From JAWHQP01 sp032586195 (GTDB taxonomy: Bacteria; Pseudomonadota; Gammaproteobacteria; Enterobacterales; Pasteurellaceae), in assembly GCA_032586195.1 (NCBI GenBank), contig JAWHQP010000024.1:1-8290 (forward strand): a DNA stretch of 8,290 bases. Direction: 5' to 3'. Below the pieces are notes generated by a model. That model searched no databases. It was not told the origin of the DNA and worked only from the letters and a program-made list of their open reading frames with translations. The translations under genes and the position numbers were made by a program. Positions 1 to 6,103 of the stretch are shown here, one piece after another (position 1 is the stretch's first letter; each line of letters starts with the position of its first letter).

Positions 1-149
1 GTTGCCAACGGTGCCGAAGGCATAGCAACTTTTATGGAAAGTTGCGTATAAAATCAGAATTTTTCGGTATTATGCATTTATTCTGTGCTAACCGTAGGGT
101 ATCACTTTGCGACAGCAAACACGAGGGCAACATAGTCGTACGGAATTAA
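1..149. other. Left-edge region without a recognised gene; short competing stem-loops
   Basis: No convincing gene is visible. One plus-strand frame is open from the edge to a TAA at 49-51 (16 codons) and could be the tail of a gene beginning outside the window, but I do not recognise it. A second plus frame is open to 147 and one minus frame is open for about 33 codons from an ATG; neither has a ribosome binding site or a recognisable product. Structure is visible: GCAACTTT (25-32) pairs perfectly with AAAGTTGC (38-45), while GTTGC (1-5) can pair with the same GCAAC (25-29) around an inner TGCC/GGCA hairpin (12-22). No T-run follows directly, so this is not an obvious terminator. Confidence 0.4.
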
Positions 150-150
150 T

Positions 151-181
151 ATAAACAAAAGGAGCGTATGGATACGCTCCT
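151..181 (-). terminator. Rho-independent terminator of the ulaGREF operon
   Basis: Read on the minus strand, a perfect 10-bp inverted repeat (AGGAGCGTAT / ATACGCTCCT, 160-181) with a 2-nt centre is followed by a T-rich tract, TTTTGTTTAT. It begins 28 bases after the ulaF stop codon and is correctly oriented to end the ulaG-ulaR-ulaE-ulaF transcript. Confidence 0.9.
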
Positions 182-209
182 GTAAGATAACGGCTAACTT
201 CGTTTGAAT

Positions 210-929
210 TTATTGACCGTAATAAGCGTTTTTACCGTGTTTACGGAGATAATGTTTATCTAACAGCTCTTGCTGCATGGAGTTAATTTGCGGGCGGATT
301 TGGTGGCTGACAAAGTTCATATATGCCACTTCTTCCAATACTACGGAGTTGTGTACCGCGTCATGTCCGTCTTTGCCCCAGGTGAAAGGCCCGTGAGAAT
401 GAACCAGTACGCCCGGCACTGCCTTAGGTTCAATACCGCGCTTATGGAAAGTTTCAACGATCACTTTACCTGTTTCTAACTCGTATTCGCCTGCGATTTC
501 TTCCGGAGTCATGAGACGGGTGCAAGGTATTGAGCCGTAAAAATAGTCGCCGTGAGTTGTGCCGAGCGCCAGAATATCTTCACCTGCCTGTGCCCATGCG
601 GTTGCGTGACGGGAGTGAGTATGTACTACGCCGCCAATATCAGGGAATTGACGGTAGAGTTCTAAGTGAGTCGGTGTGTCTGATGACGGTTTTTTGTCAC
701 CATATACACGGTTGCCCTGTAAATCTACGATGACAATGTCTTCCACGGTCATTGTATCGTATTCTACACCGGACGGTTTGATGGCGACGAGACCTGTTTC
801 ACGGTCTATTTCACTTACGTTTCCCCAGGTGAAAGTGACCAATTTATATTTTGGTAGATCCAAGTTAGCTTTTAGAACACGTACTCGCAATGCCTGCAGT
901 GCCGGTGTTAATTCAGTCAGTTGTGTCAT
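210..929 (-). CDS. ulaF: L-ribulose-5-phosphate 4-epimerase UlaF
   Basis: Converts L-ribulose 5-phosphate to D-xylulose 5-phosphate, the last step of ascorbate breakdown, in the cytoplasm. The 239-residue protein belongs to the class II aldolase/AraD family. Visible motifs are TFTWGNVS (32-39), KPSGV (51-55), PSSDTPTHLELY (81-92), HTHSRHATAWAQAG (103-116) and GTTHGDYF (123-130). Expected zinc ligands by analogy with AraD are His103, His105 and His179 (HSHGPF); Asp84, Asp128 and Tyr237 match the other catalytic positions. It is slightly longer than E. coli UlaF (228) because of an N-terminal extension. The start is set by AAGGAGG (945-939), nine bases upstream. Its ATG overlaps the ulaE TGA in an ATGA, so the two are probably translationally coupled. 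AraD acts on the same substrate and is the only serious alternative; the ula context and similarity to UlaF decide. Confidence 0.95.
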   Translation of the reverse strand: MTQLTELTPALQALRVRVLKANLDLPKYKLVTFTWGNVSEIDRETGLVAIKPSGVEYDTMTVEDIVIVDLQGNRVYGDKKPSSDTPTHLELYRQFPDIGGVVHTHSRHATAWAQAGEDILALGTTHGDYFYGSIPCTRLMTPEEIAGEYELETGKVIVETFHKRGIEPKAVPGVLVHSHGPFTWGKDGHDAVHNSVVLEEVAYMNFVSHQIRPQINSMQQELLDKHYLRKHGKNAYYGQ

Positions 930-1786
930 AGAGTAAATCCTCCTTCTTTCATTTTTTCTTCAATCCAGCGGCGGGCCTTTATAATTTCGGCAATTGGTTC
1001 ATCCGATTTTTCTGTCCACATTTCGATTAAGAATGCACCGCGGTAATTTAATTTATTTAATATACTAAAGAATTTAACAAAATCAACGCAGCCTTCACCA
1101 AACGGTACGTCGCGGAATTGACCGGCACAGGTTCCGGTTACTTTATAAGTATCTTTTAAATGTATTGCGGAGATTTTATTGATACCTAAGGTAAATTCCT
1201 CTTCAATGTTGTCGTTCCAGGCCGAAACATTACCGATATCGGGGTAAACGGTGAACCATGGAGAATTAAGTATTTCGTCCCATTTTTTCCAGCGTGTAAT
1301 GGAACTCATAAATTTAGTATCCATAATTTCAACCGCCAGCGTGACCTGGTTACTTGCAGCAAGTCCGACCGCCCACTCTAAACCTTCACGGAAACGTTGA
1401 ATCGTGCCCTCATCCTGTTCTTCATAGTAAACGTCGTAGCCCGCCAGCTGGATGGTTCTGATACCGAGATCAACGGCGAGCTGAATGGCTTTTCCCATAA
1501 TTTCATAGGCTTTATTACGGGTTTCCGCATCCCGGCTGCCGAATGGAAAACGGCGATGACCGGATAAGCACATAGACGGAATAGTCACTCCTGTGGTGAC
1601 GATGGCTTTCACTAAATTAATTCGTTCTTTTTTAGTCCAGTCTAAACGGGCCAAACGTTCGTCGGTTTCATCGATAGAAATCTCGACAAAATCAAATCCA
1701 CAGGCTTTGGCAATGGATAATCGATCCTGCCAGCTGATATTTTTAGGTAAGGCTTTTTCATAGATGCCTAATTTATGTTTTCTCAT
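926..1786 (-). CDS. ulaE: L-xylulose-5-phosphate 3-epimerase UlaE
   Basis: Cytoplasmic enzyme that interconverts L-xylulose 5-phosphate and L-ribulose 5-phosphate, linking UlaD to UlaF. The 286-residue protein is a xylose-isomerase-like TIM barrel. Recognisable segments are LGIYEKALP (6-14), FDFVEISIDETDERL (31-45), SMCLSGHRRFPFGS (71-84), IQLAGYDVYY (112-121), AVEIMDT (151-157), YPDIGNVSAW (181-190) and FLIEMW (252-257). The family's four metal ligands are present as Glu153, Asp183, His209 and Glu255. Between His209 and the VPFGEG loop there are a few residues more than in the E. coli enzyme. The start has AAGGAG (1800-1795) eight bases upstream; the gap to ulaR is only 19 bases, so they share a transcript. 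The stop overlaps the ulaF start by four bases. Confidence 0.96.
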   Translation of the reverse strand: MRKHKLGIYEKALPKNISWQDRLSIAKACGFDFVEISIDETDERLARLDWTKKERINLVKAIVTTGVTIPSMCLSGHRRFPFGSRDAETRNKAYEIMGKAIQLAVDLGIRTIQLAGYDVYYEEQDEGTIQRFREGLEWAVGLAASNQVTLAVEIMDTKFMSSITRWKKWDEILNSPWFTVYPDIGNVSAWNDNIEEEFTLGINKISAIHLKDTYKVTGTCAGQFRDVPFGEGCVDFVKFFSILNKLNYRGAFLIEMWTEKSDEPIAEIIKARRWIEEKMKEGGFTL

Positions 1787-1805
1787 TGGGAATTCTCCTT
1801 ATGAA

Positions 1806-2552
1806 TCACGCAAGAATAATATTTAATCCCTTTTCACGTAATGAATTAATAATGTTTATATCCGCCTCTTTTCCTGTGATGACTACATCAATATTTTTTA
1901 GCTCGGTAAAAAGCATACCAACGGTTTTACCTAATTTAGAACTATCAACTAACACAATGAGTTTCTCGGCTCGCTGCAGAATCCGCTGTTCCGAGCTGGC
2001 AATCAGCATATCAGTTTTGTACAGCCCCGACGTGGTTAATCCTTTTGCACTGGTAAACATAATATTGGCTGCAAAAGCATTTTCTCCGGATTCACTTAAT
2101 GAGAGTGTGATAGCCTGATTTTTATTGTATTGCCCTCCCATAATGACGACATTGTCATGTTCATGCTCAATGAGGTAATTAGCAAGAGGTAAATAATTGG
2201 TGATGATTTGTAATTTTTGTTTGCATAATGCCGCTCCCAACGCCATCATTGTGGATCCGCAGGTCAGTATTACGCTTTCTTTATCGTTGCACAATTTGGC
2301 CGCAGCCATAGCAATTCGTTGTTTTTCATCCGATATATTTTCTAATACAGGCGGTATGCGATGACGGGAAGGCGAAAGTTTTTCCACGCCATTACGCATT
2401 TTAGACAATTTACCTTGTTGGCTTAACTTTGTAATATCCCTTCTTGCGGTTGCAGGAGAAATATCAAAATGAGCAATAATTTCCGGTGTAGAAAGAATTC
2501 CTTTTACATCTAACAGTTCTAACAGTCTTTTATGTCTGATTTGTTCGTTCAT
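1806..2552 (-). CDS. ulaR: DeoR-family transcriptional repressor UlaR
   Basis: Repressor of the ascorbate genes; in E. coli UlaR is released from DNA by L-ascorbate 6-phosphate. The 248-residue protein (E. coli, 251) has an N-terminal DeoR winged helix at about 5-58, with the recognition-helix signature ISPATARRDI (31-40). A DeoR C-terminal sensor domain follows, with LTCGSTMMALG near residue 95, ITNYLPLANYLIEHEHD, VVIMGGQYNK, GLYKTDML and VLVDSSKLGKTVGM; these blocks match UlaR rather than other DeoR proteins. The start ATG has no strong Shine-Dalgarno sequence, only GGGT about nine bases upstream. It lies between ulaG and ulaE in one orientation, so the repressor is probably part of the operon it controls. 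A TATAAT and an inverted repeat just upstream suggest an additional promoter and self-control. Confidence 0.95.
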   Translation of the reverse strand: MNEQIRHKRLLELLDVKGILSTPEIIAHFDISPATARRDITKLSQQGKLSKMRNGVEKLSPSRHRIPPVLENISDEKQRIAMAAAKLCNDKESVILTCGSTMMALGAALCKQKLQIITNYLPLANYLIEHEHDNVVIMGGQYNKNQAITLSLSESGENAFAANIMFTSAKGLTTSGLYKTDMLIASSEQRILQRAEKLIVLVDSSKLGKTVGMLFTELKNIDVVITGKEADINIINSLREKGLNIILA

Positions 2553-2563
2553 TGTATTTACCC

Positions 2564-2580
2564 ATTATATTGCACAATAT
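2564..2580 (-). promoter_or_regulatory. Candidate ulaR promoter -10 and overlapping inverted repeat
   Basis: On the minus strand a perfect TATAAT (2569-2564) lies 11 bases before the ulaR start codon. It overlaps a 6+2+6 inverted repeat, ATATTG-CA-CAATAT (2567-2580). No good -35 hexamer is visible at the right distance, and a start site here would leave a leader of only about five bases. The repeat could be an autoregulatory operator. This is inference from symmetry and position only. Confidence 0.35.
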
Positions 2581-2611
2581 CCATTTTATAATCTTAATAC
2601 ATATGAACAAG

Positions 2612-2644
2612 AAACCGCCCTTTAGGTTGAATAAAGAACGGTTT
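2612..2644 (-). terminator. Intercistronic hairpin between ulaG and ulaR
   Basis: AAACCG (2612-2617) pairs with CGGTTT (2639-2644), and inside it CTTTA (2620-2624) pairs with TAAAG (2632-2636), with a 2x2 internal loop and a 7-base apical loop. On the minus strand it is followed by TTTCTTGTT, a broken U-tract, so it could act as a partial terminator or as a processing/stability element after ulaG. It would lower expression of ulaR, ulaE and ulaF relative to ulaG. Termination strength cannot be judged by eye. Confidence 0.5.
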
Positions 2645-2651
2645 TTGATAA

Positions 2652-3743
2652 TTATAAGATTGATTTAAACGGAACGTTAGGTTCTTGTTCGAAGCAATCA
2701 TCAAAACCGCGAGGATGATGATATTCAATTAAATCTTTATCCCGAGGATACACGTATTTACCGCCGACTTCCCAGATAAACGGATGGAACTGATATTGCA
2801 GGCGATCTTTACGCATACGGTACAGTGCCAAAATTTCATCCGTGCTGGCAGTGAAGTTAGTCCAGATGTCATGGTGAACAGGAATAACCACTTTTGCACG
2901 CAGACATTCTGCCATACGCAGCAGATCGATTGAAGTCATTTTATCCTGAATACCTAATGGGTTTTCACCATAGCTGCCGAGCGCCACATCAATATCATAA
3001 TCTTTGCCGTGTTTCGCATAGTAAATGGAGTAATGAGAGTCACCGGAATGATAGATATTACCGCCCGGGGTTTTAATAAGATAGTTAACCGCTTTTAGTC
3101 CCATTTCTTCATCGCTCGGGCAGATGCCGTTTAATTCACCGCCGTTTTCTTCGGCACCGCGCGCAGGCAATGTGACTAAACAGGTACGGTCGAACGAATC
3201 TAAGGCGATTAATTCAAGATCTTTGATTTTTACGCTATCGCCCGGTTTCACCACAACGCAGCGTTCCGCCGGCACTCCCCATTTTGTCCACATATCTACA
3301 CAATATTGCGGTCCGATGAATTTTACATGATCCAATGCAGGGTTATTGATGACGGCTGCCGCTACATTTACGTCAATATGGTCATTATGGTAATGCGTCG
3401 CGACAATGGCATCCACGTTATTAATAGCGAACGGATCGAGTACGGCAACGGAATTACGCAGATTAGGCTGTAATTTACGAACTCCCGCCATGTTGGCCAT
3501 CTGGTGGCCACGTACCATATCTTTTACTTTTTTCGTTGCTTTACCGCGTCCACACCATAAGTCGATACATAAGTTTGCATCACCCGGTGTTTTTACCCAT
3601 AAACCGACGCAGCCTAACCACCACATAGCCACGTTGTTTGCCGGTACTTGTTCCTGTTCGATTTCTTCATTTAGCCAAGTGCCCCATTCCGGGAACGTGG
3701 ATAGAATCCAGCTTTCACGTGTAATTTCATTAACTTTAGCCAT
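2652..3743 (-). CDS. ulaG: L-ascorbate-6-phosphate lactonase UlaG
   Basis: Cytoplasmic metal-dependent hydrolase that opens the lactone ring of L-ascorbate 6-phosphate to give 3-keto-L-gulonate 6-phosphate, the first intracellular step. The 363-residue protein (E. coli, 354) is a metallo-beta-lactamase-fold enzyme. The metal-binding motif is HYHNDH (117-122: His117, His119, Asp121, His122), followed by YHSGDSHYS with His232 and Asp235, and IPVHHD with His290 and His291. Other family blocks are MWWLGCVGLWVKTPG (40-54), DLWCGRG (61-67) and SYGENPLGIQDKMT (257-270). The start is set by AGGAG (3754-3750), six bases upstream. It is the first gene of the minus-strand operon, divergent from ulaA and preceded by its own promoter and CRP site. 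Confidence 0.97.
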   Translation of the reverse strand: MAKVNEITRESWILSTFPEWGTWLNEEIEQEQVPANNVAMWWLGCVGLWVKTPGDANLCIDLWCGRGKATKKVKDMVRGHQMANMAGVRKLQPNLRNSVAVLDPFAINNVDAIVATHYHNDHIDVNVAAAVINNPALDHVKFIGPQYCVDMWTKWGVPAERCVVVKPGDSVKIKDLELIALDSFDRTCLVTLPARGAEENGGELNGICPSDEEMGLKAVNYLIKTPGGNIYHSGDSHYSIYYAKHGKDYDIDVALGSYGENPLGIQDKMTSIDLLRMAECLRAKVVIPVHHDIWTNFTASTDEILALYRMRKDRLQYQFHPFIWEVGGKYVYPRDKDLIEYHHPRGFDDCFEQEPNVPFKSIL

Positions 3744-3795
3744 AGTAAACTCCTAAGTAATTGAAGGATAAAGATGAATGTTTTAATCAAATACA

Positions 3796-3823
3796 ATCAT
3801 AAATAATCATACGATTTTGTAAA
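3796..3823 (-). promoter_or_regulatory. Candidate ulaG operon promoter
   Basis: On the minus strand TTTACA (3823-3818; five of six to the -35 consensus) and TATGAT (3801-3796; five of six to the -10) are separated by 16 bases. This puts the start site near 3789, about 45 bases before the ulaG codon. A second TATGAT lies at 3811-3806 but lacks a usable -35. The CRP site centred at 3848.5 is then about 60 bases upstream of the start, which suits class I activation. Confidence 0.55.
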
Positions 3824-3837
3824 ATGATTTTTTTAAA

Positions 3838-3859
3838 AAATGTGATCTAGCTCTAATTT
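3838..3859 (-). promoter_or_regulatory. CRP-cAMP binding site for the ulaG operon
   Basis: The 22-bp stretch matches the E. coli CRP consensus at 19 positions. The left half-site TGTGA (3841-3845) is perfect; the right half reads TCTAA instead of TCACA. It uses the canonical T at the second position (TGTGA), not the TGCGA form of the competence-type sites of this family, so Sxy is not expected to be needed. Catabolite control of ula by CRP is established in E. coli. Confidence 0.75.
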
Positions 3860-4048
3860 TTTACTGATTTTTATTTATTAAGAATGAATATTATTTAGAT
3901 AAACCTCTTGCTTTGTGCAGGATTGACGCTGTTTCCAATGGAATTGATGAATTTTTGGTTACACCAGTAGTTATAGTCGCAAATATGGCACTATTACGTT
4001 TAAACATCTCATTAACAATTTAATCGATCCGTGAGCAAATTTGAAATA
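3860..4048. promoter_or_regulatory. Central part of the ulaG-ulaA divergent control region
   Basis: There is no gene here. In E. coli the corresponding spacer carries UlaR operators and an IHF site. Candidates seen here are a perfect palindrome TTCCA-A-TGGAA (3933-3943), GTTTAAAC (3998-4005), and ATATGGCACTATTA (3983-3996), which agrees at 10 of 14 positions with the inverted repeat in front of ulaR. A weaker related element, TTTGTGCA, is at 3912-3919. I found no clean match to the IHF consensus. All are unproven operator candidates. Confidence 0.35.
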
Positions 4049-4070
4049 AATTGTGATCTCGCTCACAAAT
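4049..4070 (+). promoter_or_regulatory. CRP-cAMP binding site for the ulaA operon
   Basis: Perfect symmetrical core TGTGA-TCTCGC-TCACA (4052-4067) with A/T flanks. This is a textbook CRP site of the TGTGA type. Its centre (4059.5) is 61.5 bases upstream of the start site predicted from the TATTAT at 4108-4113, the classic class I distance. Confidence 0.9.
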
Positions 4071-4074
4071 AATC

Positions 4075-4089
4075 AAAAAGAATCTTTTT
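4075..4089. promoter_or_regulatory. Palindrome between the CRP site and the ulaA -10
   Basis: AAAAAGA-A-TCTTTTT is a perfect 7+1+7 inverted repeat covering the expected -35 position of the ulaA promoter. A repressor bound here would block RNA polymerase, so it is a candidate UlaR operator. The low complexity of the A/T runs makes chance symmetry easy. Confidence 0.3.
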
Positions 4090-4121
4090 TAGTTCTTTTT
4101 TCCTCGTTATTATTCACACTC
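4085..4121 (+). promoter_or_regulatory. Candidate ulaA operon promoter
   Basis: TATTAT (4108-4113) is the best -10 hexamer; the -35 position 17 bases upstream is only TTTTTT (4085-4090), a poor match, as expected for an activator-dependent promoter. Start predicted near 4121, leaving a leader of about 88 bases before the ulaA codon. Confidence 0.5.
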
Positions 4122-4141
4122 ATAGGCGGTTATCCTCCTAT
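4122..4141 (+). other. 5'-leader hairpin of the ulaA mRNA
   Basis: ATAGGCGG (4122-4129) pairs with CCTCCTAT (4134-4141) with one C/T mismatch and a 4-base loop. It would lie at the extreme 5' end of the predicted transcript. Such terminal stem-loops often protect mRNA from decay. The right arm contains CCTCC, which is anti-Shine-Dalgarno-like and could instead pair with part of the ulaA ribosome binding site. Confidence 0.45.
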
Positions 4142-4195
4142 TTTCTGAATTTAACCCGTGTTTATGGGATATTTTGTCCCGCGTCTTACTCAACA

Positions 4196-4202
4196 AGAGA
4201 GG
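4196..4202 (+). promoter_or_regulatory. Ribosome binding site that fixes the ulaA start
   Basis: AGAGAGG ends six bases before the ATG at 4209. The frame is open further upstream to a GTG at 4158 and an ATG at 4164, but neither has a Shine-Dalgarno sequence. Starting at 4209 also makes residue numbering align with E. coli UlaA from the first residues. Confidence 0.85.
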
Positions 4203-4208
4203 CTCACT

Positions 4209-6047
4209 ATGGATACATTAATGAGTATCTTCATGGCGATCAATGACCAGATTTTGTCTAAAGCGCCGTTATTACTAGGTCTTGTAGCCTGTATCGGTTA
4301 CATTTTCTTGAAAAAAGATATCACTACTATTATTAAAGGTACGATTAAAACTATTGTCGGCTTTATGTTAGTGCAAGTCGGTTCGGCTACCCTCGTACAA
4401 AACTTTAAACCTGTCATCGATGGGCTTGCAAAATATCACAACCTCAAAGGTGCGGTGATTGACCCTTACACAAGCTGGCAGGCCACCATGTCCACTATGG
4501 GGGATGGCTATGCGTATGTCGGTTATGCGGTAATTCTCGCTCTCGCCTTGAATATCTTATTAGTGCTGTTCAGACGTTTGACGGGTATCCGTACTATCAT
4601 GCTGACGGGGCATATCATGTTCCAGCAGGCCGGTCTGGTTGCAGTGGTATTCTGGGTACTGGGTTCCAAACCTTGGGAGATCGTGGTTTATACCGCTATC
4701 ATCATGGCCCTTTATTGGGGTATCTTCTCTAATATGATGTATCAGGCGACCCAACAAGTAACGGGCGGTGCGGGCTTCTCCATCGGTCACCAGCAACAGT
4801 TTGCCTCTTGGATCGCAGCAAAAGTCGCACCGAAACTTGGTAAGAAAGAAGAAACTGTTGATAAATTAGACTTACCTAAATGGTTACATATTTTTCACGA
4901 CAGTATCTCCGCTACCGCCATTGTTATGACCGTTTTCTTCGGTATTATTTTGGTTTCTTTCGGGTTGGATAACTTACAAGAAATGGCGGGCAAAACTCAC
5001 TGGACCATCTACATCTTTGAGACAGGGTTGAAATTCGCCGTGGCTATCCAAGTTATCGTGCTTGGTGTGCGTATGTTCGTGGCTGAATTGTCAGAATCTT
5101 TCAAAGGAATTTCCGAACGTGTGATTCCAAATGCAGTACTGGCGATTGATTGTGCGGCAACTTATGCCTTCTCTCCGAATGCCGTGGTATTCGGTTTCAT
5201 GTGGGGTGCTATCGGTCAATTCCTGGCGGTGGGCTGCCTGATTGCTTACCAGCACTTCGGTGGTGATGGTGCTTCGGCCGCGGTGTTAATTATTCCCGGT
5301 TTTATCCCGATGTTCTTCTCTAACGCAACCATCGGTGTGTTCGCAAACCACTTCGGCGGCTGGAAAGCGGTAATGAAAATCTGTTTCGTGATGGGTATCA
5401 TTGAAGTATTAGGTTCGGCATGGGTCGTCAGTCTGATTACTTCAACCGAAGCGGGTGCCGGTTTCAACGGCTGGATGGGTATGGCGGACTGGGCATTGCT
5501 CTTCCCACCAATCATTCAGGGTATGTTCTTTAGTCCTACGGGCGCAACTTTTATCTGTATTGTGTTAGCCCTTGTGTATATGGTGTTCGCCGGCAGACAG
5601 TTACGTGCGGATGAAGTACGCGCGAAAGCGGAAGGTAAAACGGTTGACCAGCTTTATGGTTTCGGTGAGCCGATTGAAGATGAAGTGGAAGAAAAAGTTA
5701 CCGTTCACACCAAAGCGGAAGCAGCGGGCGAGGATGGTGAAGCTGAGGTCAAACCAATCAGAATCTTAGCCGTATGCGGTTCCGGTCAGGGTTCATCCAT
5801 GATGATGAAAATGAAAATTAAGCAGTATCTTGATAAACGCGGTATCCCGAATATTATGGATTCCTGTGCGGTGACCGATCATAAAGGTAAAATTAACTCC
5901 GTCGATATCATCGTATGTTCAAAACACTTACAAGGTGAGATCGTTAGCAACGAGAATGTTTCCGTACTAGGCGTACAAAATATGCTTAATCCGAATTCCT
6001 TCGGTGAAGAACTGTTAAATCTCATCAAGAAACATAACGCTAAATAA
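4209..6047 (+). CDS. ulaA: Ascorbate-specific PTS permease, fused EIIC-EIIB (UlaA-UlaB)
   Basis: Inner-membrane transporter that imports L-ascorbate and phosphorylates it on the way in; 612 residues. Residues 1 to about 465 are the EIIC (UlaA), with many hydrophobic segments. Pocket motifs GHIMFQQAG (134-142) and GHQQQFASW (193-201) are intact; His135, Gln139, His194, Gln195 and Asp314 fall at the same numbers as in E. coli UlaA. Residues about 466-516 are a charged, acidic linker. Residues 517-612 are the EIIB (UlaB), with the phosphocysteine loop ILAVCGSGQGSS and Cys523 as the phosphate acceptor. E. coli makes A and B separately; here the A-B order is kept in one chain. An apparent longer form starting at GTG 4158 is rejected for lack of a ribosome binding site. 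The gene heads the plus-strand operon with ulaC and ulaD. Confidence 0.96.
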   Translation: MDTLMSIFMAINDQILSKAPLLLGLVACIGYIFLKKDITTIIKGTIKTIVGFMLVQVGSATLVQNFKPVIDGLAKYHNLKGAVIDPYTSWQATMSTMGDGYAYVGYAVILALALNILLVLFRRLTGIRTIMLTGHIMFQQAGLVAVVFWVLGSKPWEIVVYTAIIMALYWGIFSNMMYQATQQVTGGAGFSIGHQQQFASWIAAKVAPKLGKKEETVDKLDLPKWLHIFHDSISATAIVMTVFFGIILVSFGLDNLQEMAGKTHWTIYIFETGLKFAVAIQVIVLGVRMFVAELSESFKGISERVIPNAVLAIDCAATYAFSPNAVVFGFMWGAIGQFLAVGCLIAYQHFGGDGASAAVLIIPGFIPMFFSNATIGVFANHFGGWKAVMKICFVMGIIEVLGSAWVVSLITSTEAGAGFNGWMGMADWALLFPPIIQGMFFSPTGATFICIVLALVYMVFAGRQLRADEVRAKAEGKTVDQLYGFGEPIEDEVEEKVTVHTKAEAAGEDGEAEVKPIRILAVCGSGQGSSMMMKMKIKQYLDKRGIPNIMDSCAVTDHKGKINSVDIIVCSKHLQGEIVSNENVSVLGVQNMLNPNSFGEELLNLIKKHNAK

Positions 6048-6050
6048 GTT

Positions 6051-6077
6051 CAGGGTATCCGATATATCGGGTACCTG
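6051..6077 (+). other. Intercistronic hairpin between ulaAB and ulaC
   Basis: A 27-base imperfect inverted repeat: CAGG, TA and CCGA on the left pair with TCGG, TA and CCTG on the right, with one bulged G and one G-T wobble, loop TATA. No T-run follows, so it is more likely an mRNA stability or processing element than a terminator. Confidence 0.55.
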
Positions 6078-6103
6078 ATTACGGCAAATTAAAGGAGAAA
6101 CCT

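Noticed and set aside
1786..2118. 110-codon plus-strand frame opposite ulaR
   Set aside because: It is an antisense shadow of ulaR, with no ribosome binding site and a low-complexity hydrophobic/serine product.
3670..3684. AGTGCCCC in ulaG as the missing right end of the IS remnant
   Set aside because: It is within an intact conserved gene on the far side of the locus, and only eight bases match.
3406..3756. 116-codon plus-strand frame opposite ulaG
   Set aside because: Shadow of the well-supported ulaG; the product has no recognisable domain.
4158..4208. GTG (or ATG 4164) as a longer start for ulaA, adding up to 17 residues
   Set aside because: No Shine-Dalgarno sequence precedes either; AGAGAGG lies just before ATG 4209, and numbering from there aligns with E. 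coli UlaA.
4448..4456. Second uptake signal AGGTGCGGT in ulaA
   Set aside because: One mismatch in the core and it falls in conserved coding sequence; uptake signals are usually counted only when exact.
5246..5515. Minus-strand frame inside ulaAB
   Set aside because: Mirror of transmembrane-coding sequence; nothing suggests translation.
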